DNA of 64,000 nt, from the NCBI GenBank assembly GCA_027579435.1, contig JANBPK010000939.1:29359-93358 (forward strand). Direction: 5' to 3'. The position numbers and the translations under genes are program-made. The notes under the pieces are model-generated. The model was given only the letters and a program-made list of their open reading frames with translations, had not been told where the DNA came from and did no database searches. The first letter of the stretch is position 1. Each line of letters starts with the position of its first letter. This document shows, piece after piece, positions 45,818-59,599 of this stretch. The DNA is from Candolleomyces eurysporus (lineage: Eukaryota; Basidiomycota; Agaricomycetes; Agaricales; Psathyrellaceae).

Positions 45818-46485
45818 TTTGAGTCCACTTTGAGAACGTCACGAACGAAAATTAAATTTCTAAGACTCACTACGATGGGCCATNNGAATGTTNGGCTAAT
45901 NAAAAATGGCGTACTTATTGCGCTACTAGGCGAGTCTGTTCAAGGATAAAGAGTGGATATCAGTTGAAGTGAGGGAGCTATTGGTGTCTTGCAGTTTCAC
46001 CTGTGCCCTTCGTTGAGTGGATCCCTGGTTCCTTTGGATGAGAAAAAAGCTGAATAGTCGCGTCACAGATGGTCACAGATGCCAACGTCCCGTTGCGCTC
46101 ACGTTTGATTGCCGCGGTCACCTCGGTGGATTCCAGACAAGCGAAGTTAAGAGAACATTGTCTTGACGTTCCCTCAAAGCCTCTTGTTCAGTGTAACCAT
46201 AAGCCAAGCCAGTCGTTAGGCTCTTCAGCACTCTTCNTTCTATTCCTTTTCCCCCACTGTCTCCCCAACGTCCCAAAAGTAAACACAGATTGACTGCTTC
46301 GGCTAAGGTTCGATCAATTTCAGGACTTTCAAGCTGGAGATAACTGTGGGGTTCGACTAGCAAAGTAACATANNACTGGAGGTGATAAATAATTTCAAAC
46401 GAATTACANTGCTAGAGCGCAGGAATACTCGCCATGACGGCACCTCACTCGACCCTTTCCGAAGGGAGAAAGGACAGACATNCGA

Positions 46486-47849
46486 TTAGTCCTTCAAATC
46501 AACAACCACGGGTCTAAACCTCGGCCCTCCAAACTGNGTCATCTTCTCTCCATCCTCTCCCCGCAAGACAATCCACCCATGAGGCTGATTCGCTGCATTT
46601 ACGAAAACTGTCCTACTCAGCTCGGGGCTCGAGTTTCNCTCCTCCACTTCNCGCCTAGCGCTTTCATACTCCCCTCGCATTTCTTCCACTGTAAGTATCT
46701 CTTCCTCCGAAGCATCAGTGGATAATGGTANAGGGTAGTTCATGTCGTTNTGGGCTTGCAGNNGTTCGCAAGGTCCAGTGGATTCCCATGAATGGATGTA
46801 GGCGCCGTGAGCTTCGTGGACGTGCCCGAAAACGTGTAGACGNGGACGTAAGCGTCCGCTGGTGAGGTGCGCTGCTAGTGCTTTGCAGCCAATCATTTCG
46901 TCATTAGAGGACTCGTCCAGGATTTGGTGTGGTGGGCAGTGCGTCAATCTGGGCAATCATATTAGGTTTGAAGTGTCGTAGCGTCAAACTTCAGTGGTGT
47001 ACTTACAATATGTCCGTGGGTTCAAATCGAGATACTAGATCTAAGAGGCTTGTCAGCTGGTTTTCGGGAAGGGCAATCCTTCCGTCCTTTCAACACTAAC
47101 CTTCAGCTTCCTCGGATTTGTAATTGAAAGCCCAGTTGTGGTACTCNGGCGACCACTGAGGATCAAAATCAATTCTCGCACCTAGCGAAAGAAGTAAGAT
47201 TCGAATGAAACTTACCGGGGACCCATAAACAGACCATTCCCTGCGATCCGGAGCTAATCGAAANGTTGCCTTTCCGTTCTCCAAGTAAATGACGCCAGAN
47301 GCCTTAGCCCTNTCGCCCGTCAACCACTCAGANACGGANTCNAAGTCCTNAATTTNCTCGTGNTNGATANCNAGCCNGNGTGAGCATCTACGGAAACANA
47401 CCCACNTGTTTCATGCTCCANGCCCATCTTTTCCAATTCTCCTCGTACCACTCTCGGTGGAGCGGGAGGTCATGGTTTCCTGCAATCACACTANCGNCCA
47501 CAAANAAGCGAAATGTANATNAATGAGAGAAAGGGAATGCGTCAGAANCTCNNCTGGTGGACNCTTACATNTTGACCTTATGCGGCAGCCCATAAATCCA
47601 CTCCATCGTCTTCTTCATNTCTNCCGTCCTCCCCACCTTCGTCAGGTCCCCCGAGTGGAGAAGGACGTCTCCATCTGGTACTTCGAAGGTCTTGCAGTGG
47701 GTATCGCTGATACANACAAAGCGTGTCCAACTGCCCCCGNCATATTNTNCAGCAACCTGCTGTAGCGATGGTAGGTTCTTGNNTTCGTATTCAAGATGCN
47801 CNANGGCATCTGGTGATGATANNACGATGGTTTCTTCCTCGCTTTGCAT
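46486..47849 (-). CDS. calcineurin-like metallophosphoesterase, copy 2
   Basis: Starts MQSEEETI at 47849. Motifs: CISDTHCKTFEVPDGDVLLH, HSGDLTKVG, IAGNHDLPLH (47440-47480), then DRREWSVYGSP, LLDLVSRFEPTDIL, LTHCPPHQILDES, RLHVFGHVHEAHGAYIH and the intact end GGPRFRPVVVDLKD with TAA/TAG at 46486. All metal-site residues are present. At least five exons; the junction near 47045-47100 is not fully resolved because the phases of the obvious donor and acceptor do not match. Many Ns. Clearly paralogous to copy 1, with the same intron positions, and better preserved at the C-terminus. Confidence 0.78.
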
Positions 47850-48620
47850 GTTTGTGGTAGGAGNAATAAACTAGCTNTGTGGCTAGTCTCAAATGCGACG
47901 CGTCGGAGTCGGCGCCGAGCTCTTGATCCGCCTCTTTAACTAACGAATGGCGTCGTTGGCTGTCTCTCAGAAANGACTTAGNGGGNGACNCCGCAACTGA
48001 AAAGATNATAAGCTNGATGTCTCNGAGTNATGAAATTCGAAGCANCGCATNGNGACANATTGGAAGGANTCGNACGAANGTGCAAGTCATAGAATACCCG
48101 GAGAATAGCCGACTCACAAACTTTGGCAACCCTTTTTGCTCTTCGNTAGCAGCACCTTGAGAAGCTCCGGANCCAGGCCAGCAATTCCTGCNTGTTGGGA
48201 TCTGAGNAGNGCTATGTCAGACNAAATTGAAGNTTCGGGACACTCGCCAGATTCTGAAATTCGAGTCATACAAGGCTGCACGAACAACTTGAATTAAACT
48301 AGGATAAGGCCCGTTTTCGACTAGTTCACGTAGACNTAGTGAGNTACTTGCATATGCACCGTATTGAAGTCAATATTCCCGCTGCAGNAAGAAACAAGGA
48401 CGAGAGAAAGACAGAAGGAGCCAAGAAGGAGCTCCGACGGACCGAAGGATGAGATTTGGGGACCCGGGCCGCCCGGACCATNNCAGAATTACATAAGNAA
48501 ATGTGGAAAAATGNCAAGAAATATCTCTTTTGCTACCGCCGTCATCGTCGCCGTCGCCCATTNGCCTTTCGTCATCGTGGTGGTCGGTGGCGAAAATAAT
48601 CTTATCAAGGGAATACAGCA
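47850..48620. other. N-rich intergenic region
   Basis: About 770 bp with dozens of single Ns. No frame with recognisable motifs. It contains the divergent promoters of the phosphoesterase and the ERT1-type regulator. The CGTCGTCGCC-like run at 48540-48555 is low complexity. Confidence 0.5.
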
Positions 48621-50448
48621 ATGTCNACCAGCTATACGGAGTCNGCGCAGGCCGCCTCGACGTCGAGTAAACCTNCAACCGCGATCCCTTCGACGACCCC
48701 GACGGCCCCAAGTTCTGANGACGATGCAGGCAAGAAGAAGAAGACGGCCAAGAGACGGAAGGTCAATCATGCCTGCTTATACTGCAGGCGAAGCCATATG
48801 ACCTGCGACGAAGGGCGACCATGTCAACGATGGTGAGTGGTATTTGTTTCTTTCTGGGACTACACTGAAGGGGAGTATAACAGTATTAAGCGTGAAATTG
48901 GTCACCTCTGCCATGATGAAAGACGTTCAAAACCGTCAGAAAAAGGGACAGCGGTCGCTGCTGTACCAGCAGTCACTGCAGCACCCCATGTAACGCAACC
49001 AGCACAGACGGTGGGCCTCGCCGGACCCTACGCACCTCTGACCGTGTACCCAACGCCCACTGCGTCTCTGGAAGCATCTGCTTGGCCGCTAACGGGGGCT
49101 GTGGCACCCCAGCCGTTCTTATACCCGCCGGAGACATTTGGAAACGAATTTTCTGTCCTCACGTATGTCATTGGTTTTGAAGACGCGCAGAAGAGGAACT
49201 CACCCCCGATTCAGCGACTTTTTGGAAACCCTGGACGACGGTTCTTTCTTCACCCCACCAACGACAGTAGTCCCTTCATTAATGTCTTCTGCATCGTTTG
49301 GAACGACCCCAACACCCCTTCGTCCATTGGTCACCCAGCCTGTGGCCCCGGCTCCAGCTGTGCCTCAAACTCAGCAGCAACAGGAACCGACCAGTGCTAT
49401 CTCGACGATTACCGTTACCGAGAAATCCAGCCCCGAAACCGCCGTCACGATCCTCCCAGCCGCCACCAAGACGGAGAAATTTTTGTTGACAGCTGCAGAC
49501 CAGGAATCCGGGTCCAGGGACGAACGACTAAATCGCGTCATCAGGAGTAAATATGAGGCTGGGTTGTTGAAGCCCTACAACTACGTCAATGGATACGCTA
49601 GATTATCGCGGTGGATGGATAGAAAGTGAGATTTCGATGGTCCGCGCTGGAGTGCAAACTAACCATTTTCAGTGTCTCGCAGGAGTCGAAGCAACAGATT
49701 TTGCAGCCGCTATCCGTGCTGAGGCCTAAATTCAGGGTTCGTGTCTTGTCCTCTGGTCGTCGCGCTTAGTCTGATATAGCTTTTCGTAGGCTGTGGCAGC
49801 GACGCTGAAAGACCTGGACCTCGTCTTCATCGAAGAAGCTTTCGAGCGCATGCTCCTTGATTATGATCGTGTATTCTCTGCGATGGGTGTGCCAGCCTGC
49901 CTCTGGAGAAGGACAGGGGAGATATACAAAGGAAATCGAGAATTCTGCGAGCTTATTGGGCTGGAAGGCTCAATGATGCGAGACGTACGTGCTTCGGTTG
50001 CTGCCTTTCGTTTATTCTGACTCACGATTGCATAGGGTCGCCTGTGCATCTACGAGCTGATGGCGGAAGAGTCGGCCGTCAATTATTGGGAGGTTCGTCT
50101 CCGCTGCACTTAGATGCATTGGTACTGATGATTTCCCAGAAATATGGTCACGTCGCCTTTGACTCGTCACAGAAGGCCGTTCTAACGTCCTGCGTTCTGA
50201 GATACAGGCCTGTGGTCAACCCAAACAGCAACAATTCTGCCGGTAGCGCTCCTATTTCTGCTTCTCCAAACAAAAATGATGACACGAGCAATACAGGCAC
50301 TCCCGTCAAGGAAGAGCCTTCAGACGACGACACGGGAGCAACACAGCCGACGGAAGCTGGGTTCATCAACTGCTGCTTCTCGTTTACCATTCGGAGGGAT
50401 AAGTGGGGTATACCGAGCATGATCGTTGGCAACTTTATTGCTTGCTAG
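48621..50448 (+). CDS. ERT1: ERT1/AcuK-type zinc-cluster transcription factor with PAS domain
   Basis: Seven exons (48621-48832, 48884-49162, 49215-49625, 49673-49736, 49790-49984, 50036-50092, 50140-50448) give 508 residues with canonical splice sites. A basic stretch KKKKTAKRRKVNH leads into the Zn2Cys6 cluster CLYCRRSHMTCDEGRPC then QRC and KREIGHLC, whose six Cys fit C-x2-C-x6-C-x5-C-x2-C-x8-C. The split of the cluster by intron 1 is typical of ERT1/AcuK. A Pro/Thr/Ala-rich region follows, then the conserved FGNEFSVLTDFLETLDDGSF, then a PAS-like domain (MGVPACLWRRTGEIYKGNRE, FCELIGLEG, CIYELMAEESAVNYWE, KYGHVAFDSSQKAVLTSCVL) to the end. ERT1/AcuK proteins activate gluconeogenic and C2 genes in the nucleus. 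Two Ns in exon 1 do not break the frame. Confidence 0.9.
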
Positions 50449-51230
50449 CCCATAAAGCGTGCGCTTGTTATTGACCCAGCGCGACTGTCGCTTTGTTCAC
50501 TGTTACACGCTGGGAATTGAGTCAACGCACTCGCTCGTCCCACTGCTTCCTTGCATCATTCATGTTTACTGCTGATGCGTCCCTACCGATCCCGGTACTA
50601 TAATGGACTTCACCATCTTTTCCGCGTCTTCGAATCTTCTTCCCCCTTTCTTGCTCGTCATCCCTCCCCATTCTATCCTACCTTCCGACCCCTTAATGCC
50701 CCTGTTATTTTTGTCGTCGTATGTATATATGTAGTCGTTTTGCTTGTTTATTCAGTCTTGTATCGATCAAACTAACCAGAGCTATGTAGAACGTACTTAG
50801 AAGTTAAAGAAATTGCGTGTATATCATTTTATTTTCTGGGGTTTCAATACCACCATGTTCTTTCAATTATCTTTCGTGCTCGTTAGGTTAGACTCTCATG
50901 ATAGAGTCGAACTTCTGTTGGCCGTGGGAGACGAAAGCTTCATCGCTTTGTACGGCACGTATACGCAGCTGAGCCGAGGCAGTGGATGCTTTCATTCGTT
51001 CGTAATATTCATGTCCTACTAGTACATTTTAAAATCGAGCAAAGAACAAGAGGAAAAGTAATGGGTAGACAGAAGCGCAGTTTGTGTGATAGTGACAGTG
51101 ATGGCGATATCTATCTTCGATGAAGGGTGAGGGTTTGAACGACGTGGGGAAGCATGAGCGAAATAAAGCAAAGTAATAGGTATATACGGCGGATTAGAAG
51201 ACGAAGAGGAGAGTCGACAGCGTCGCCAGT
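50449..51230. other. intergenic region between convergent genes
   Basis: Holds the 3' ends of ERT1 and the beta-glucosidase gene. CT-rich then AT-rich; no gene or RNA seen. Confidence 0.5.
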
Positions 51231-54223
<2,993 letters not shown>

Positions 54224-54979
54224 TGACGCGTCTTTGAGAGTAGGGGGGTCGACGCACTCGACGACGACGGAGAGAGATGTGGAGGACGTTGAGTAGGGGA
54301 CGGACATTTCCAATTACGCCTTCTCTACTTAAGCAAAACGCCAATCCATATTGTGGGGAATTTCCTGAACGCGGCCCTCCGAGATTAGTCCGAACCACCA
54401 GTGAGCGGTTCGAAAGACCCTCCTCGTCGAGTGCCACTCCGCTTTGCGCCCAGACAAGGCATGGATCGAACTGTTACCCGTTGATCTGAAAAGGGCGAGA
54501 AGTGATCAGCCAGAAGAGGAAAAATAGGAGATTCCCTTGAAACTTGGAATCCCGGAAATATCGTCCAGAGTTACTCCGTGAGCGGAGAGATGGGGAATCA
54601 GAGGGAATTACAGCGTCCGGCTGTCAATTATTCGTCGATTGGACAAAGCCCCTTACCAAATGTGTTGGCTGGGCCTACAAACGGCTCTTGCGCGCACTGG
54701 AGCTTTGCCTAGCCTTGCAGCTCACAGCTCGGGCCTCTGTGCCTCGGAGAAATGTCGGGTGGACACACGTGATATCTTTTGACCCCCTGGAGCAGAGGAG
54801 AGGTTTNCCCCTCGCTCGGCGCTCAAGCACCACACATCCGGATGTTTGGTATAATTTAACTCCATCGGAAGTCGCTCTGAGTATACATTTGCGGAAGTCA
54901 TTACGAAATGCATTCTTGAAGGCGAGAGATGGGACGCACCACATGTGGATGAGGTGTTTCTCAGCGACGAACCACCATC
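54224..54979. promoter_or_regulatory. shared divergent promoter region, beta-glucosidase / oxidoreductase
   Basis: The 756 bp between two divergent starts. One N at 54808 precedes a C-run. No operator was identified by eye; co-regulation is possible only because of the arrangement. Confidence 0.4.
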
Positions 54980-56425
54980 ATGTCCACGAAACCTGCTGGA
55001 ATCGCACTCCTTGGAGCAGGTATCTTTGCTAAGGAAGGTTTGTTGCACACCCTTTCGGCGTTGTCCAACCGTTGAGTCCGTCGAGCGACTCGCGGTCACC
55101 CATCGCTGATGATTGTGACTGTTTGACTGACGGGCGGCGTTCTACACCCACTCCCAGCCTATCTTCCTGCTCTAGCGTCACTAGGCGACGGAGCACCCCC
55201 GCTCAAGGCAGTGTACTCGCGATCGGAGACGAGTGCGAAGGCTTTGGTCGTTGCAGCGAGCGAAGTGCTGAAGCTCACTCAACCACCATCCATCTATTAC
55301 GATAGCGACAACGACAGCTCGGTGAATCTAGACGCGCTCTTGGCGAGGGACGACATTACAGCAGTCGTCGTCGCGTTGCCTATCACGACTCAACCAGGTA
55401 TCATCGTCAAGGCTCTGGAGGCGGGAAAGCATGTCTTGAGCGAGAAGCCCGTGGCCCCAGACGTCAAACAAGGGTTGGAGCTCATTCGTCAATTTGATGA
55501 GAAATACAAGCCGAAGGGTCTCTTCTGGAGAGTTGCAGAGAACTTCGAAGCGGAACCAGGTATTCAGGCAGCGGCGAAGGCCATCCGAGATGGAAAGATC
55601 GGCAATGTCATCTTCTTCAAGGCTGTTGCAGTCAACTATGTCAGCAAGGAGTCGAAATGGTACAAAACACCCTGGAGAACCGTACCTGATGTGAGTCGCC
55701 GTAGCAGTCTTCTGAAACCAGAACCCGAGTTCATTTACTGAAAATTTCGTCCAGTATCAAGGAGGCTTCTTGGTACGTTCGCTGATTCATGAAACCTACT
55801 AGTCCCAAAAACGAGACTAATTGTTTCCAAAATCCGTCCAGCTGGACGGTGGTGTGGTAAGTACCCTAGCCACGAGGCAGCTCTAACATCATAAACTGTA
55901 CTCGTACTGACATAAATCATAAAGCACACGATCGCCGTTCTTCGGACTATACTCCCCAATCCGTTGACGCATTTATCCGCTTTCGCATCGTCGAACAAGG
56001 AGTACCTAAAGCCTCACGACACTATAAACGCCATTGTCAAATCGGATGAACGTTTTCACGGAATAGTAGAGCTTACCTGGGGATTCCCGACGAACGCCAA
56101 ACCTCAAACGGATGGGTTTGTCGTGACAGGCAGCAAGGGATGGATGACCATTAACCATTTGTGGTCACCTCCTGTAGTTAAGGTGGTGATCAAATCTATC
56201 ACGGAAGCGGAGGATGGGAAGGAAGAAGTGGTGGAGGAGGTAATCGAGGAAACGGGTCGCGGGGTAGAGTTTGAATTGCGAAGCTTCTTCGATGCTATTG
56301 CTGGGAGAGACGATGGGCTTGGGTTAGGCGATCCGAGTGCGGCATTGGTCGATGTTGCCGTGATACAGGCTGCGCTTAACAGTCACGGGAATTTGGTAGC
56401 TCTGGACCAGCTTCTCGCGGCATAG
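54980..56425 (+). CDS. GFO/IDH/MocA-type NAD(P)-dependent oxidoreductase
   Basis: Exons 54980-55037, 55158-55690, 55755-55772, 55842-55856 and 55925-56425 give 374 residues. The N-terminus has the Rossmann Gly motif GIALLGAGIFAKEAYLPALA. Next come AVYSRSETSAKALV, VVALPITTQPGIIVKALEAG and the family hallmark GKHVLSEKPVAPDVKQGLEL containing the E-K-P motif. The C-terminal substrate domain includes YQGGFLLDGGVHTIAVLR, where the His is a likely catalytic residue, and FELRSFFDAIAG. Two exons are only 18 and 15 nt, exactly around the GGFLLDGGVH active-site segment. The substrate is a sugar, inositol or dihydrodiol by family; which one cannot be told. Start chosen because it opens with the Rossmann strand directly. 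Divergent from the beta-glucosidase. Confidence 0.9.
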
Positions 56426-57429
56426 TTTGGATGTACGAGTCGGAGAAACTCAAATTACATGCTCGGTGCACTATTACTGCGGCTGAACGAGGATATGGCT
56501 GCAATCCAGGCATGGAGTGGCACCCGTTCAGAATTCAGCACCAGCGAAGCGAGCCGACGGTCGCCTCGTTATGATTTTGGAAAGTGTCGAAGCTTGATCA
56601 GCCCTTCGGTGTCTAAAGAGGAGAAGTTAGATCGAAAATCTCGATGAAGAAGACCAATGCAAGCATGCTCTGTTTTCGAGAAGAGTCGAAATGGAATAGA
56701 TCGAGGCGGAGGGAAATGGTAACAGTAAACGCGCGAGGAATCTCCGACACCTCGAAGTTCGAATCCCTTGTAACTCACGAGGCAATTACAGCCTCTGATG
56801 CTGCTCTAGAATCGTAGAATAGAATTGAGCTTTTAAAAGCAAATAACCTAAAAAATGACAGATGAATGACATATGGGACTTACCTGTATTCTCTCAGAAG
56901 ATAGACAAAAGAACGAATCGTACTCGTCATAACTTCCACGGCGGACGACCCTGACGCTCGTCGATGCTCGAAGGTTTGGCTCAAGAAAAGACCGTCACTT
57001 AGGCCTTCAAGCTTCGCATAAATACAGCCTTCCCAGTATCAAGGGATGAATTTGCAAAGAGAAGAAAAGAAATACGGCGAATTGAAGAGAGAGAAGAGCA
57101 CGGTGGCAGTTCAACGTTCAGCGCCGTTCAGTGCTAGACGGCGTTGTTTGGCAGCAGAAGCTGAGCATAACATCGATGCCGCGGTGATGGCAAGCACCAA
57201 AGCAACCAAGAAAAAAAATCCTGNAAAGCGAATCGAGGCAAAGAGCAAAGAGAGACCAAAGCTTTATCTATAACTCGTACGTATAGAATAACTAGTCTCC
57301 AAAATTCACCTCATTTCAGTTATCTCCAGACTTTGACCCCAACCCTCGAACGTTATTGCCGCGCCACTTATTGAGTTTGTCCAACATAAAACGCTATAAC
57401 CTCCACTTAGTGAAATTCAAATCCGTTAT
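56426..57429. other. intergenic region
   Basis: No supported gene. A short basic frame at 57046-57273 (with an N at 57223) lacks motifs and is probably not coding. Confidence 0.45.
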
Positions 57430-57750
57430 CTAGATCCATAGGTACTTAAAATCGGTGACATTCTCCACGTTTACTGCCTTACGGAGGCTAAGTGGAACGT
57501 GTCGCCTAGAGCCAGCCGTCGGGGAAATATAGGCGTATTCGCGGCGGATAAATTGGTAGATTTGTATTTCATCATCTGTACAGTACCGCAGAGGCCGAGG
57601 TAAGTATGCATCCAGGTCCGTGATAATGTCAAGCCATAACGTTAACCGTTCGAGAGCTGTATCGGCAGGGACTGATAGATAAGTATGTGCGAATATTGGA
57701 TTGCCTTGGTCGTCTTCTTGGTTCAGGGGTCGATCGGGCGCTTCGGTCAT
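57430..57750 (-). CDS. hypothetical protein, 106 aa
   Basis: Single open frame starting MTEAPDRPLNQEDDQGNPIF, followed by ERLTLWLDIITDLDAYLPRP and TDDEIQIYQFIRREYAYISP, ending FKYLWI. Composition looks like a real soluble acidic protein, and it has no introns. No domain recognised. It sits just downstream (60 bp) of the alpha/beta hydrolase on the same strand, so it could also be a decayed exon of another gene. Confidence 0.45.
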   Translation of the reverse strand: MTEAPDRPLNQEDDQGNPIFAHTYLSVPADTALERLTLWLDIITDLDAYLPRPLRYCTDDEIQIYQFIRREYAYISPTAGSRRHVPLSLRKAVNVENVTDFKYLWI

Positions 57751-57811
57751 TGTGTCGTTTTCGGCTGCAGAATATATTCCAGTGAGCAGAGTGCAAATTT
57801 CTATGTGATTA

Positions 57812-59102
57812 CTACAACGACTCGAACGCTTTCTTGAGCGCAGCCGCAGCGTCAGACACGAGTTTCTTCCCGATATCCAGTACCCTATTTCCGATACACA
57901 GTTGTTAGCGCCCGTTGGTCAAGCAACCAGAAAGAATTTTAGTCAAAACTGACGTACCCATCCATCGCCATAATGGGATGCGGGGCACCCTTGTACACCT
58001 CTACCTCCACCTCCCACCCCGCATCTCGAAGTTTCTCCCCAAACTCCACACCTTCTTCACTCAAAATGTCCAACTCGCACACCCCTATCCAAGCTCCAGG
58101 CTTATTTTTTCCAGACTGAGTCCCGGGTTGGAGCAGTTCTTTCGTAGCAAAAAACGGACTCGCATCCCACTTGGTCCAATCCTCTTCATTCGGCAAATAC
58201 TTGGACTTGAACCACTCCATACGCGCGGGCGAGAGCCACGGCGTATGCTGATTCTTCGCCCATCCCGAACGAGTGGAGACGGACGCGGTGTTATCGGTCA
58301 CTGGCACGACGAGGAGCTGGAAGTTGATCGGGATGGGCGTTGGAGAGAGAGATTTGGATTTGACGGCAAGGATTGCTGCGAGGTTTCCGCCGCTGCCAAG
58401 TGCCGATGCTTGTCAGACAATCGTAGCATTTATTTTACCAGCAAGAGGCGAACTTAAAGGGGGAGGGAAAAAATGGAATGCTTACCTTGACGAACCCCCA
58501 ACGATGATCCTCTCCTTGTTAATATTTAGCGCCTCCTCACCGTGGTGGTATAACCATTGTAGAGCGTCTACAGCATCTTCGACTGCAGCTGGGTAAGGAT
58601 CCTCTGGGCCGAGTCTATAGTCTACCGAGACAACCACACAGTTCGCTCCTATCATCAAGTGAAATTAGGGCTTTCCATTAAACTCCAAGTCGGTACGGAG
58701 AAAAGTGGAGCACTCACGAACACACATATTCGTACAAAACGCGGCCTCCGAGCCAATATCGCCCAACGTCCACCCTCCTCCATGGAAGAACACAAAAACA
58801 TCCCATCCTCCTTCCGGTGGCTCTCCCTTTGGCGTGTACGTTCTCACTTTCAGCTTGGGACTCCCCTTGGATTCGGGGATCTCGAAATCTTTGACCACTC
58901 CAACCTCAAGTGGCACCGACCCCCCAGGAACCGCGGGTCCTTCTCTTATTTTCTTCGCATCCCATGGGATGGTATGCGGCGGTGTGAGGTGCGCGAGGTG
59001 CTTGTTGTGGAAAGCGACATACTGCGGGTCGAGCAGGGGCAGCATAGACGGGTGGATGGGCTGCTTAATTTCCTTGTTCACCGCCGCAGGAGGTCCAGAC
59101 AT
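57812..59102 (-). CDS. alpha/beta-hydrolase (hormone-sensitive-lipase-type esterase)
   Basis: Four exons from MSGPPAAVNKEIKQPIHPSM at 59102 to TAG at 57812-57814. The HSL family oxyanion motif HGGGW (FVFFHGGGWTLGDIG) is clear. Next come VVVSVDYRLGPEDPYPAAVE and the nucleophile elbow GGSSSGGN split by an intron near 58400-58480. The acid is probably in CELDILSEEG and the base in KGAPHPIMAMDG. Predicted to hydrolyse small esters. No signal peptide or membrane segment, so cytosolic. Length of about 340 residues is normal for the family. Introns have canonical ends and all triad residues are present. Confidence 0.88.
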
Positions 59103-59599
59103 TGTCGCAAAGATGACGATGGATCAAGAGTTGGTGGTGAGCTGAGTTGAGTTGAGAGAGAACCCAGACCTGACTCGATTCGTACATGCATGGACGTATG
59201 ACTCGGATCCAGAAGTCAGAAGTCATGAGAGTAGCTTCCTTCCGTGAGTTCAGAAGACGAAAGAAGCTTCGTTATGGAGCGATAGGATTGAATTGGGTTG
59301 GATGTATTGGAAGGAAGAGAAGGAGAGGAGGATAAACTTCTGCATATAACGAACCGGAACATCAATACTAGCACAGGCTTCTAGACATACATAGATCTAA
59401 AAATACACCCTACAAAATACTGTATCACGAACAAACATATAACAAACGCGAATAAATATGAATATCNTCATAGAGCATGAGCCTTTGAGAAATAAGAAAN
59501 AAGGAAAGAGGGAAAACGACGTCGAACCCGAGCAAACGATGGAGAGAACACAAAAGCGAGAACGAAAACCACACAAACCGCACGACAGCGCCCAGGCAG

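Noticed and set aside
56745..56800. GTTCGAATCC-like box suggesting a tRNA T-arm
   Set aside because: The flanking bases do not form a 5-bp stem, and no D-arm, anticodon arm or acceptor stem can be placed on either strand.
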